From: Mallotus nudiflorus
Taxonomy: Eukaryota > Streptophyta > Magnoliopsida > Malpighiales > Euphorbiaceae
Direction: 5' to 3'
NCBI GenBank assembly: GCA_947683625.1
Contig: CANTUR010000043.1
Coordinates: 1,674,001 to 1,738,000, forward strand
DNA: 64,000 nt
Part shown: positions 34,808 through 47,021 of the stretch, piece after piece
Layout of the letters: every line of letters begins with the position of its first letter
How positions within the stretch are numbered: position 1 is the first letter of the stretch
Notes under the pieces: generated by a model
What the model saw: the letters and a program-made list of their open reading frames with translations, nothing else
Told to the model about the DNA's origin: nothing
The model's database searches: none
Program-made: the position numbers and the translations under genes

Positions 34808-35085
34808 CTAAGATTAAGTCCAGTGACTGAAGTTGGCACCCTTAGGTCGCTTCTATAGTACTGAGGTTTGGCACTTGGTCAATGCTTTTAATGTACCAAG
34901 ATTAAGTCCAGTGACGAAAGCTGGCACCCTTAGGTCACTTCTATAGTACTGAGGTTTCGAGCATGTAAGCCTTGCATCCTTGCACCGAGCATCTAAGTCC
35001 AATGACTAAAGCTAGCACCCTCAGGTTGCTTCTATAGTACTGAGGTTCAGCACTCGGGCCACGCTTTTAATGCATCGAGCATCAA
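34808..35085 (+). repeat. 88-91-bp tandem repeat, three units
   Basis: Units start near 34808, 34896 and 34985. Each contains TTAAGTCCAGTGAC (or a variant), GGCACCCTTAGGT and TTCTATAGTACTGAGGTT. A decayed fourth piece with GAGCATC follows. Tandem repeats beside an LTR are a known feature of the 3' untranslated region of some Tat/Ogre elements; that link is inference. Confidence 0.85.
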
Positions 35086-35330
35086 AACTCTAGTGGCGAT
35101 TGGTTCCATCATGTTATTTCTATACTAACGGGTTAATCTTTTACCCTAAAGCATTTTTATTGCAGGTTTTATGCACTCAAGTCCAGCTGGCACTTCAAAC
35201 AATGTTCTTATATGATGATTTCAAGACTCGGTACTGAGCTTTATCTTTCCTTGTGACTGAGGCTGCCCACCTTAGCTCACCCTTCCATATCAAATATAAC
35301 AGTGTTTTCTATCATTTACAGACCCAGATA

Positions 35331-35786
35331 TGTTGGACATAAATATCTGAACAGACTTTCAAAGGGACACTTGATAACTTATATTAGTATCCTATTATAA
35401 TAAGGAGAACTACTTGAATAAGAAGAAAGCTTAATAAAGAAGTTTATTTCAATTAGGAAGATTAACTACAAAGAAAGACTCGTCCTCTCCTAAATAAGGC
35501 AATCCTACAAGACTAAAGAATCATATTCCTAAGAGGTTTGAGCAATATCTTCTCCTACAAATACATCTCATAACATCTCATGTCATTCATGTTCTCATTA
35601 TCATCATACAACATCACCAAAACATCATTTCATCACTCCATCATCACATCATATAAGCAATTACTCTTTATTCTCTACTCTATTATGCCTATTTACTTTA
35701 TTATATTTTTCCATATACTGTTACTGACTTAAGCTTCAGAATGTTTATGGGGGAAACCATGCCCTTTCGTCCATGCAGGTTCCACA
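35331..35786 (+). mobile_element. Possible LTR of an unrelated retrotransposon
   Basis: Starts TGTTGGACATAAATATCTGAAC and ends in GCAGGTTCCACA. The order is promoter-like AT/CAT-rich sequence, then TTACTGACTTAAGCTTCAGAATG, then a short G-rich end; the ACTGACTTGAGC-type string resembles the R-U5 end of several plant Ty3/gypsy LTRs, from memory. No target duplication is seen (AGATA against AGCAA). Boundaries are guesses. Confidence 0.35.
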
Positions 35787-35809
35787 AGCAAAATATCAAT
35801 TCATAGTTA

Positions 35810-36037
35810 AATTTGTATATATAGAGTGATTTTTAAATACAAAATGATGTCATTTTTACAAGTAAATAATATCCTTTTCATTTTAAAATTTGAAAAAGGA
35901 ACTGAACACAAAATCCAAAATCTATCGCCTAAAAAATACTACTTGAATTAGGCTTTAAGCTTGAGTTATGATTATTTTTGCATTCATACCATTCTTCCCC
36001 TTAAGTTAAAATTTTTAAAAATATATAAAAATTTATT
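35810..36037 (+). repeat. Direct repeat copy 2 (~235 bp), cut by element E
   Basis: Matches 32718-32955 and stops at AAAATTTATT, exactly where element E's LTR begins. E therefore inserted into this repeat. Confidence 0.8.
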
Positions 36038-37486
36038 TGTCACGACCCAAAACAAGGATCATGATCAGCGCTAGGAAACGGGAATTCTTTTGAATCTGGA
36101 ACCCGTAGCAAGCCTTTAAAATAAAATAAAAGCATACAATAATAACAACATAAATAAAATATCTTGCAGCGAAAATTAAAATCTTATATGTTATAATAAT
36201 AATCCACCAACTCATTTGAGAAAACAACTCATCTCATATATAGATAATCTTTTAATACAAATTTTCGTTTCAATCCTTTAAAATACAAATCTCAAATATA
36301 TATAGTACATATTGTTCACTAAAAAAACTACTGCAGTGTCTAGAATACAAAATAAAATTAAGTAAGCAGTTTACATAGTAAAGCCGAGGCAGAAGAAATC
36401 TGGCATAAGGGTTTGCTATTGAGGTCTAAAGATAAAGACTCTCCTGAAAAATAGTTAACGGAGGGGAGTCAGACCTCACTGAGTGAATTGTTATAATATA
36501 TATACATGCGTAGCTAAATGACAATGCACACAATCAATAATATATATAATAAATATATATACAGGCAAATACACACAGATGCAGCAAAATCATTTTATAT
36601 AAATACTGAAAGTAATATCCATTTATGAAGGATCAAATAGAATCCTAAATAATCGCAATCTCAAATAGTGTTATACAACACTCTAGCTATACAGGCTCAC
36701 TTATTCCAAATAAATTCACTTATTCCATTTGGACAGTAGACTGGTCCCGAGACACTAAGTTAATCAAGCTCCAGCAGTTTGACTGTTAGTGTGATTAGCC
36801 CCGAGACACTTGGTCAACCGAGCTCCAGCAATCACACTCTCAATCACATCACACATCAAATAAATTAATCCAATCAATATCCACAAATAGGTTAGTAATT
36901 TAACCTAAATTCTATCGTCGTACCGGTACGTACTCGATCCTAGTGCTGCCCACTAGGTAGCATGTTCTATTGATATCCTTCATTTAAAAATAAATCTAGC
37001 CATTCATGAAATAAATGATGCATGACTTTACGTAAAATAACAATATAAACCATATATGTACTGGAAATATACCAAAAATAAACCAAGTATATTTCAAGTA
37101 TATATATGTCAAATAAATTCAATTTAATTATAAAATAAACTAGAATTAAACTATAAATATACTTAAAAACATTTTAGGTATAATTCAATAATAAAACATG
37201 AATTTAATTTAAAATATACCTAAGCAATTATTAAATCTTTTATGCATATTTCATAAAATTTAAACATACATTTCTAAAACATGCAATCCTAAAACACGTA
37301 TATATAAAATAACAACTCACAGTTGTGCGCTCTTTGAGACGAGTCCGACGGGCCTAGTCCACTAGGCCTCAGTCTCGGTGCAACTAAACAAACAAATGAC
37401 AATGTGAAATTAGAATAAATCTAACGAAATTATAGAGACTCGATCTAGAATGCTGGACACAGAATAGGAATAAGGATTTGATCGGA
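36038..37486 (-). mobile_element. LTR7a: left part of the 3' LTR of element E
   Basis: Starts TGTCACGACCC and keeps the twin hairpin module (about 36730-36838), the CACTAGG hairpin and GTGAGTTG. It stops at GATCGGA, where LTR8 begins, and resumes at 52403. Confidence 0.92.
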
Positions 37487-39829
37487 TGTAATATCCCGAG
37501 TTTTTAAATAATTTTAAACTGCATCGAGATATACAGTGTTAATAATTTTAATATATATTTATGATTATTTAATTAGTTTGTCATTTATTAAAGTCATTTT
37601 TAATTATTTTAAGTCCTTTATGTAAAATTTTCCTGAAAATTTTATTTTCGGGGAAATTAAGACGTAAATAAATAAATATTAATTATTTTAAGCGGTTTTA
37701 TGAAGTTGCATGAGTCCATGCATAATTTTAAAGTGTCAAATAAAATATATATGTATACATGCATTTAAATTAAAATTAGGGTTTATTTTAATTAAGTTAA
37801 ATTATATTATATAGTTTTAATATTAATTAAGTGTGTATATATGTATATGTGTATATATATTATTAAATATGTGTGTGGTGCATATTTATTGTGCACATAA
37901 TATTATATATTAAAATAATATAAAGATATATATATATATATCAAAAATAAAGTTTGCAAAAATTACAAGTGTGCCATTGTCTTCCTCTTCTTCCTCCTGA
38001 TCGTTTCCTTCACCATTTCCGGTGCCAGTCACTCCATTTTCTTTCCTTCACTGTGCTTTCCATTTTTCCACCTTCCCTTCTAGCCTGCTTCGCTACCCCA
38101 AGCTTCCATTTCTGGCGTTGTTTGGCCGGATTTTCTTTAAGTGGCCGAAAGTTGCTCCCCTCACCGATCAACCCGATTTTGGCCACCATTTGGAGTGCCA
38201 CTAGTCTCTATCTCTTTCTTGAGCTTCGGTGAGTGCATTTTCAAGTTTTGTTTCACTTGATTTGGTCTAGATTTCCCTAAGATTTGAATTTTCATTTTCG
38301 GCCAACTAGGATTCTTGAATTTTTTGAGTTTCGATTTCAATGATTCAGGCAAACTTCCTTCACAAACATTAATCCTAGTAGCTCAATCTACCTCTGTGAA
38401 TTTTTGGGAATTATTTTGATTTTTGTGAATTTTTTATTATTTTATTAATATTTTCTAATTTTCGTAAATTAATTAATTAAATTATGAAATTGTGATTTTT
38501 GGTGTTTATAGGTGTTAAAATGCATTTTAGAAATTTATTTGTAATTTTTATGATTTTTTTATAATTAATATAAATTTATTTAGTTTATGTGATTTTTGGA
38601 AAATTAGGTTAATTATATTTTTTATTGAAATTAATTGGTTAATTGAGTATAAATATTGATATTATTGAATTATATGTTGAGAAATTAATTTTTGAGTAAT
38701 TATATTATTTTTGGTGAATTTTTTAACAATTATAGTGAATTTATATATAGTAGGGGTATTTTGGTAATTTGATACTAAATTGGCTAAAAATATAATTAAA
38801 TTGGTTTTAATTGTTATTTGAGGTATAAAAATGATTCCTATGAATTATTTAGTATTTTTAACTAATTAAAACTATTTTTTGTAAATTATTTTCAAATTAT
38901 ATACAATATACTATTTTTCTAAATAAATGAATTTTTTTATCGATTTTTAATATGTTTTAGGGTTAATTATGTAATTTGGAGTTATAAAATGTATTTTGGT
39001 CAATATTTATGAATTTATCAAGAATTATCGATTTTTAATAATATTTTATCAAAACTAGGGTTTTTATGTATTTATCGGTAAAATAATTATTTTTAGCGTT
39101 TAAATTTCTAATTTTCTATATTTTGAGTATTAAAGGGTATTTTTAGCATTTTTATGTGTTATGTAATTATCTCGTGAATTTTGAATCTCGGTCGGTAGAA
39201 TTGTAGTTTGGGAGTCCGACCGAGGGATTATGGTGGTATATTTTTGAAGTGTGTTTCTTTGCAGGACCGGCTCTACTCTTTGAGTTGAGAGATGTCCATT
39301 TTATAGGGGAGGTTCTATCGAATTTTTGGTAGAATTCTCGTAAAATGTGATGTCCAGTCAAATTCCTATTCTGATTTTGTGTTCGCTATTCTTAGATCGA
39401 GTCTCTAGAATTTATAGACTTATTCTAATTTCGTATTGTCTTTTGTTTGTTTAGTTGCATCGAGACCGAGGCCTAGTGGACTAGGCCCGTCGAATCCGTC
39501 TCGTAAAGCGCAATAATTGTGAGTTGTTATTTTATATATGTGTGTTTTAGGATGCATGTTTTAGAAATGTATGCTTTATTTGTATGAAATATGCATAAAT
39601 AATTTAATAAATGTTTAGGTATATTTTAGGTATATTTTGGTATATTTTAAATTAAATGCATGTTTTATTATGAATTTATACCTAAAATGTTTTTAAGTAT
39701 ATTTATAGTTTATTTTATAATTAAATTGAATTTATTCGATGTATATATACTCGAAATATACTTGGTTTACTTTGGTATATTTCTAGTATATATATGGTTC
39801 ATATTGTTATTTTAATTAATGTCATGCAT
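37487..39829 (+). mobile_element. LTR8a: left part of a plus-strand solo LTR nested in LTR7
   Basis: Starts TGTAATATCCCGAG. Contains a GC-rich block (37975-38230), a GTGAGTG motif at its end, the TTTGCAG site near 39259 and GTGAGTTG near 39521. It stops at ATGCAT where element D begins and resumes at 51403. The flanks TCGGA (37482-37486) and CCAGA (52403-52407) look like one target pentamer altered by transitions. Confidence 0.92.
39825..39829. repeat. Target site duplication TGCAT of element D, left
   Basis: Identical to 51403-51407. Joining the flanks across it rebuilds the family LTR sequence of LTR8. Confidence 0.95.
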
Positions 39830-42800
39830 TGTCATAACCCAAAACAGGGGCCATGACCGGCGCTAGAGAACGAGAATTCTTTCGAATCCGGAACTCGTAG
39901 CAAGCCTAAAAATAAAATAAAACATGCAATAGCAATAACAATATATAATGCAGCGGAAATAAATATCATAAATATCACAACAACATCTGTACCAACTGGA
40001 TTTAAATCAAATACTCATCTCATATATATATAAAACTCTTTTAATACAAATCCAGTTCAAATATATAATACAACATCTCTTCAAATATTTAATGACTACT
40101 ACAGTTTCTAGATAAAATAAAACTTAAGACTCAGGGAAGCAGTTTACACAAAGAAGCCGGGGCGGAAGAAATCCGGCGTATAGGCCTGCTACTGAGGTCT
40201 GAAGATGATGACTCTCCTGAAAAATAGTCAACGGAGGGGAGTTAGACCTCACTGAGTGAATTACTATAATATATATACATGCATACTAAATGACAATGCA
40301 TACAATCAACAGTATATATCTAATATGTATATATACAGGCAATACACACAGATGCAATAAAATCATTTTATACATATTTTACTGAAAATCATCGTTTATG
40401 AAGGATCAAATAGAACCCTATAATATCGCAACCTTAAACAGTGTTAGACAACACTCTAGCCATATAGGCTCACTTAATCCAAATATATCCACTTAATCCA
40501 TTTAGACAGTAGACTGGCCCCGAGACACTAAGTCAATCGAGCTCCAGCAGTCTGACTGCCAGTATGATTGGCCCCGAGACACTTGGTCAACCGAGCTCCA
40601 GCAATCATTCCTCCAAACCACATCTCACACATCAATTAATCAAATCCAATGAATATCCACAAATGGTTAGTAATATAGCCTAAATGCTATAAGCGTACCG
40701 GTATGTACTCGGTCCTAGTGTTGCCCACTAGGTAGCACGTTCTATCGATATCCTTCATTAAAATATCAAGCATACATTCTTAAAAAAAAATGATGCATGA
40801 ACTTAAATAAAATAGCAACATAAACCATATATATACTAAAAATATACCAAAAGTAAACCAGGTACATTTTGAGTATATATACGTCAAATAAATCCAATAT
40901 AATTACAAAATAAGCTAGAAATATATTCAAAAACATTTTAAGCATAATTCATTAATAAGACATGCATATAGTTTAAAATATACAGAAAATAAATCAAAAA
41001 TAAACTAAAAATAAACTTAAGTAATAATTAAACCATTTATGCATATTTAATCAAAATAAAGCGTATATTTCTAAAATCATGCAACCTAGAGCACATATAT
41101 ATAAAATAGTAACTCACACTTAGTGCGCTTCATGAGATGGGTTCGACGGGCCTGGTCCACTAGCCCTCGATCTCGACGCAACTAGACAAACAATAAATAA
41201 CAGACATCAGAATAAACCTAACAGAAAATCCTAGAACTTGATCTAGAATATTAAACACAGAAACAGAAGTAGGGTTCGACCAGACATCACGTTTTACGAG
41301 AATTCTACCGAAAATTTGACAAAACCTCCCCTGTAAAACGGACATCTCTCTACTCAAAGAGTAGAGTCAACCCTGCAAAGAAACACACTTCGAAAAACAG
41401 GCACAACAACTCATCCATAACCCCTCGGTCGGACTCCAAACTACAGTCTACCGACCGGAGTCCACAATCACATAACGATTTCAGAAATACCAAAAATACC
41501 CTTATAACATAGAAATTCATTTTATAAGTAAAAATTACATAATTAACCTTAAAACACTGTAAAAACCGATAAAAACTCATTTTATTAGTAAAATCATATA
41601 TTATATATATAATTGAAAATAATTCACGAAAAATAGTTTTAATTAGTTAAAAATACTAAATAATTTGTAGAAATCATTTTTATACCTTAAATAATTATTA
41701 AAACCAATTAAATTACATTTTTAGCCAATTAAGGGTAAAATTACCAAAATGCCCTTATATATATAAATATACTAAAATTCATTCAAAAATTCACCAAAAA
41801 TAGTATAATTGTCCAAAATTAATTTTCTCAACATATTTATCAATAATATCAATAATTAAACTCAATTTACCAATAAATTTCAATTAAAAACACAATTAAC
41901 CTAATTTTCTCAAAATTACATAAACCTAAATAATTCAAAATAAATACATAGAAATTCATAAAAATTCCAAATAAATTCCTATAATTCATTTCAACACCTA
42001 TAATTATCATAAAACATAATTTCATAATTTAATTAATTAATTTTCGAAAATTAGAAAATAATATTAAAATATTCAAAAATACCCAAAAATCAAAATAATC
42101 TCCAAAAATTCCACAAAAAATCACACATGTAGATTAAGCTAAGGGGAACAACATTTGTGAAGGAATTTTTTATGAATCAATCAAATTGAAGTTCAAAAAA
42201 ATAAAAAACCCTAATATGGCCGAAATTGAAAATTCGAAACCTAAGCAAATCAAGACAATTTAAGCTCAAACCAAAGCTAGAATCACACTCATCGGAGCTC
42301 AAGGAGAAGAAAGAGACTGGTGGTGTCGAAAATGGTGGTCGAAAACATCGTGATCGACGGTGAAGAAAAATTCAGCTTCTCCGGCCAAAATCGATCTCCA
42401 GACGTCGAAAATGACTGCTACAGGCGGCGAGGAAGGCTGGGGAAGGTGGTGGCACGCCGGACGGCACACCAACGGAAAGGAAACGGCAGTTGCAGCGACC
42501 GGACAGCTGGAGGAAGGCAATCGGGGTAGAAGGAGAAATCGGGGGCAAAAATGTAATTTTCAAAAAGTTTTGATTTTTGACTTATAATATGTATATATAT
42601 ATATACTTTATACTATATAATAAAATAATATTAAATTACACACATTAAATATACACCACACACTTAATATTTAATATTTTAAAATTTAATAGTAAAGAAA
42701 AATAATTAAATAACAATAAAACTAATAAATAATTAATAAAATATTAGGGTAATATTAAACCCTAATTAAATAAATAAGTACACATATACACGAAGTTTAA

Positions 42801-43060
42801 TATTTTAAAAATATGTATGAGTTCATGCAAGTCCATAAATCTATTTAAAATAATTAATAGTAAATTATTTACGTGAATATTTCCCCGAAAATGAAAGTCT
42901 CGGGAAAATTTTACGTAAAGTACTCAAAATAATACACAATAATTAAAATAAGTTTTAAATACATATCAACTCGTAAAAATATCATAATATATATACAAAA
43001 ATTATTAACAATGCATATCCTAGTACAGTGTAAAAATGTTTAAAAATACGGGATATTACA
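39830..43060 (-). mobile_element. LTR9: 3' LTR of element D
   Basis: A full 3,231-bp LTR, TGTCATAACCC to GGATATTACA. It is very similar to LTR12 over the shared 2.1 kb, which fits a fairly young pair. It keeps the twin hairpin module (about 40512-40608) and the acceptor and donor-like motifs. Confidence 0.95.
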
Positions 43061-43073
43061 GTCTTCCCCCCTT
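43061..43073 (-). promoter_or_regulatory. Polypurine tract of element D
   Basis: AAGGGGGGAAGAC in sense, beside LTR9. Confidence 0.9.
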
Positions 43074-43755
43074 ACAAGAATTCGTCCCCGAATTCCAGAA
43101 AGAAAATATTACAGGACCAAGAAGGAAAGAGATACGGGTAAGAAGCTCGCATCTCAGCTTCAATCTCCCATGTATGTTCCTCAACTCTGTCGCTACGCCA
43201 CAGAACTTTGACCATCGGAATCTGCTTCGAACGCAATTGTCGAACTTGAAAATCTACGATCGCTATAGGTTCTTCCACAAACGTCAAATCTTCACTCACT
43301 TCCACACTGTCGGGCTACAACACGTGTGAAGGGTCTGAGATATACTTCCTCAACATCGAGATATGAAATACTGGATGCACTTGTGACATACTCGGAGGCA
43401 AATCCAACCGATATGCAACAGTGCCAACTCTCTCCAGAATCTCAAACGGTCCGATATATCTCGGTGCTAACTTACCCTTCCTGCCAAATCTCATCACACC
43501 CTTCATCGGAGATACTTTTAGAAAAATGAAATCTTCAACTTGAAACTCCACATCTCTGCGCCTAGGATCCGCATAACTCTTCTGTTTGCTAACTGCGGTC
43601 TCTAATCTGCGCTTAATCACGGTGACTTTCTCTGTAGCATCCTGAACCATCTCAGGTCCAGTCAAAGCTCTCTCACCAATCTCATCCCAACTCAAAGGGG
43701 ATCTACACTTCCTTCCATACAACGCCTCATATGGTGCCATGCCAATACTGCTATG
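43072..43755 (-). pseudogene. pol: Integrase C-terminus and chromodomain-like tail of element D (stub)
   Basis: Two stretches in one frame (43315-43755 and 43072-43314), separated by a single CAG-to-TAG stop. They begin at MAPYEALYGRKC and run through WDEIGERALTG, the GPF module and HISMLRKY to the chromodomain-like VEVSEDLTFVEEP ... LWRSDRVEEHTWE ... YPYLFPS. This copy has the 40 bp that A and B lack and the Trp codon that is TGA in A and B, so it shows the ancestral state. The normal stop after FPS is a Trp codon here, so reading would run on to 43072. Upstream pol is missing because element C follows at 43756. Confidence 0.9.
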
Positions 43756-44211
43756 TGTAATATCCCATTTTTTTAAATATTTTAATACTGCATCGGGATA
43801 TGTAGTGTTAATAATTTTTGTATATATATTACGATATTTTTACGAGTTGATATGTATTTAAAACCTATTTTAATTATTGTGTATTGTTTACAGTACTTTA
43901 CGTAAAATTTTCCTGAGACTTTCATTTTCGGGGAAATTTTCACGTAAATAATTTATTATTAATTATTTTAAATATAATTTCGGACTTGCATGAACTCATA
44001 CGTATTTTTAAATTACTAAATAAAGCCTATGTGTACCTATTTATTTAATTAGGGTTTAGTATTTTACCCTAATATTTTATTAATTAATTAATTATTTTAT
44101 TGTTATTTAATTATTTTTTATTAATATTAAATTTTAAAATATTAAATATTAAGTGTGTGGGTGTGATTTTTTCAAATATTTTATTAAAATTATTTTTTTA
44201 TTTTTTTATTA

Positions 44212-44312
44212 TTTTTCTTTTTTCTTTTTCTTTTTCTTTTTCTTTTCTTTTCTTTTTCTTTTCTTTTCTTCTTCTTCTTCTTCTTCTTCTTCTTCTTCTT
44301 CTTCTTCTTCCC
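44212..44312. repeat. 101-nt homopyrimidine tract in LTR10
   Basis: CTTTT units pass into a CTT run. It is the sense-strand view of the homopurine tracts in the minus-strand copies. Confidence 0.88.
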
Positions 44313-45454
44313 GTGCGCGACCCCCTTCCCCTCACCGTTGCTACTCCGATCACCGATCGTCAGAGTGCCTCCCTTGCGTGTCGCCGTCTTCTCCAGCTGC
44401 TCTGCCGCCCCCAGCCTTCTTCCCCGGCGCCGGCTTGTCCCTTTTCTCCATTTCCGACAGAAAGCTCCATTTCTTCTCACCTCGTGATTTGGCCACCATT
44501 TTCAACACCGCCGGTCTCTTTATTCTCCTTGAGCTCCGATGAGTGTGATTCTAGCTTTGGTTTGAGCTTAAATGGTCTTGATTTGCTTAGGTTTTGAATT
44601 TTTGATTTCAGCCATATTAGGGTTTTTGATTTTTTTGAGCTTCGAATTCATTGATTCATGAAAACTCCCTTCACAAATGTTGATCCTAGTAGCTTAATCT
44701 ACATGTATGAAGTTTTGTGGAATTTTTGGAGATTATTTGGATTTTTGGGTATTTTTGTATATTTTAATATTATTTTCTAATTTTCGGAAATTAATTATTT
44801 AAATTATGAAATTGTGTTTTATGGTTAAATTAGGTGTTGAAATGAATTATAGGAATTTATTTGGAATTTTTATGAATTTCTATGTATTTATTTTGAATTA
44901 TTGAAGTTTATGTAATTTTGAGAAATTAGGGTTAAATGTGTTTTTAATTGAATTTAATTGGTTAATTGAGTTTAATTATTGATATTATTGATAAATATGT
45001 TGAGAAAATTAATTTTGGATAATTATACTATTTTTGGTGAATTTTTGAAGTAATTATGGTATATTTATATATATAGGGGTATTTTGGTAATTTTACCCTA
45101 AATTAGCTAAAAATGTAATTTAATTGGTTTTAATAGTTATTTAAGGTATAAAAATGATTTCTACAAATTATTTGGTATTTTTAACTAATTAAAACTATTT
45201 TTCATGAATTATTTTCAATTATATATATAATATACGGTTTTTCAAATAAAATGAGTTTTTATTGGGTTTTAATATGTTTTAAGGTTAATTATGTAATTTC
45301 TACCTATAAAATGTATTTCTATGTTATAAGGGTATTTTTGGTATTTCCTAAATTGTTTTGTGATTGTGGACTCCGATCGGTAGACTGTAGTTTGGAGTCC
45401 GACCGAGGGGTTATGAATGTAATTTTATGTTTATTTTCGAAGTGTATTTCTTTG

Positions 45455-45482
45455 CAGGGTCGGCTCTACTCTTTGAGTAGAG
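45455..45482 (+). promoter_or_regulatory. Acceptor-like CAG followed by a conserved 8-bp hairpin (LTR10)
   Basis: TTTCTTTGCAG ends at 45457. Seven bases on, CTCTACTC (45464-45471), loop TTT and GAGTAGAG (45475-45482) form a perfect stem. Of twelve LTR copies that include this site, eleven keep CAG, and most keep the stem. Confidence 0.55.
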
Positions 45483-45640
45483 AGATGTCCATTTTACAGG
45501 GGAGGTTCTGTCAAATTTTCGGTAGAATTCTCGTAAAACGTGATATCCGGTCGAACCCTGATATCGATTCTATGTTTAATACTCTAGATCGAATTCTAGG
45601 ATTTTCTATTAGGTTTATTCTAATGTCGGTTATTTATTGT

Positions 45641-45720
45641 TTGTTTAGTTGCGTCGAGACCGAGGGCTAGTGGACCAGGCCCGTCGGATCCATCTCGTGG
45701 AGCGCACTAGGGTGAGTTAC
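45641..45720 (+). promoter_or_regulatory. Exon-like GC island bounded by acceptor- and donor-like motifs (LTR10)
   Basis: A TTTGTTTAG acceptor-like site ends at 45648. A 63-nt GC-rich island with GAGACCGAGGGC and CCCGTCGGATCC follows, then G|GTGAGTTA (GT at 45712). GTGAGTT is present at this place in all 13 LTR copies that reach it. Confidence 0.5.
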
Positions 45721-46208
45721 TATACTATATATATATGCTTTAGGATGCATGATTTAGAAATATACATTTTATTTTGATTAAATATGCATAAATAATGTGA
45801 TTTATATTTAACTATATTTTTGGTTTATTTTTGGTATATATTAAATTATATGCATGTTTTGTAAATAAATTATATTTAAAATGTTTTTAAATATACTTCT
45901 AGCTTATTTTATAATTTGATTGGATTTATTTGACGTATATATACTCGAAATATACCTGGTTTACTTTTTGTATATTTCCAGTATATATATGGTTTATGTT
46001 GCTATATTATTGAAATTCATGCATCATTTATTTTTATGAATGTATGTTTTATATTCATTAATGAAGGATATCGATAAAACGTGCTACCTAGTGGGCAGCA
46101 CTAGGACCGAGTACATACCGGTACGCCTATAGCATTTAGGCTATATTACTAACCATTTGTGGATATTGATTGAAATTGATTATTTGATGTGTGAGATATG
46201 GTTTGGTG

Positions 46209-46309
46209 GTGTGATTGCTGGAGCTCGGTTGACCAAGTGTCTCGGGGCCAATCATACTGACAATCAGACTGTTGGAGCTCGGTTGACTTAATGTCTCGGG
46301 GCCAGTCTA
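46209..46309 (+). other. Twin hairpin module (LTR10)
   Basis: GTGTGATTG (46209-46217) pairs with CAATCATAC (46249-46257), with one position changed but still pairing as G-U in RNA. CAGACTG (46265-46271) faces CAGTCTA (46303-46309). The loops share GGAGCTCGGTTGAC and TGTCTCGGGGCC. Confidence 0.7.
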
Positions 46310-47002
46310 CTGTCTAAATGGATTAAGTGGACATATTTGGATTAAGTGAGCCTGTATGGCTAAAGTGTTGTCTAACATTATTTTCAAGGTTACGATATTC
46401 TAGGGTTCTATGTGATCCTTCATAAACGATGATTTTCAATAAAAATATATATAAAATGATTTTACAGCATATGTGTGTATTTGCCTGTATATATACATAT
46501 TATATATATATACTATTGACTGTATGCATTGTCATTTAGTGTGTATGTATATATATTATAGTAATTCACTCAGTGAGGTCTGACTCCCCTCTGTTGATAA
46601 TTTTTCAGGAGAGTCAACATCTTCAGACCTCAGTAGCAGGCCTATACGCCGGATTTCTTCCGCCCCGGCTTCTTTGTGTAAACTGCTTACTTGATTCTTA
46701 TTTTTATAATCTAGACACTATAGTAGTTGTAAATTAATTTGTGGGATTTTATGTATTTTATTTATGTGAGATATTGTATCATTTGAACTGGATTTGTATT
46801 AAAAGAATTTATATATATATGAGATGAGATTTAACTTAAATCCAGTTGGTGAAAATACTATTGTCATATTTATGATTTTTATTTCCGCTGCATTTGATAT
46901 TGTTATTATTATTATTGCATGTTTATTTTATTTTAGGCTTGATAAGTATTCCTTGCTTTAGTTTTCAACTTTATTCCTCCGCTTTCTATTTTGTTTGAAT
47001 CT

Positions 47003-47021
47003 TTCCGTTTGTCTTTTCAGT
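47003..47021 (+). promoter_or_regulatory. Candidate 3' splice site before gag, element C
   Basis: The pyrimidine-rich run ends TTTTCAG at 47020, followed by T and the gag ATG at 47022. This is the plus-strand counterpart of the sites in A, B and E. Confidence 0.45.

Larger units (their letters stand above)
43756..46940 (+). mobile_element. LTR10: 5' LTR of element C, last ~70 bp missing
   Basis: Starts TGTAATATCCC and follows the family to TTTTAGGCTTG, where it jumps into the gag leader. The LTR end, the primer binding site and the first ~115 bp of leader are absent. CTTG is shared by both sides of the joint. It contains a 101-nt homopyrimidine tract (44212-44312), the CTCTACTC hairpin (45464-45482), acceptor-like sites ending at 45457, 45648 and 46608, and donor-like GGTGAGTTA at 45711-45719. 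The first GC-block donor has become GATGAGT. Confidence 0.92.

Noticed and set aside
34515..34811. 98-codon plus-strand ORF between the tandem repeats
   Set aside because: No domain or family motif; isolated in repeat-derived DNA.
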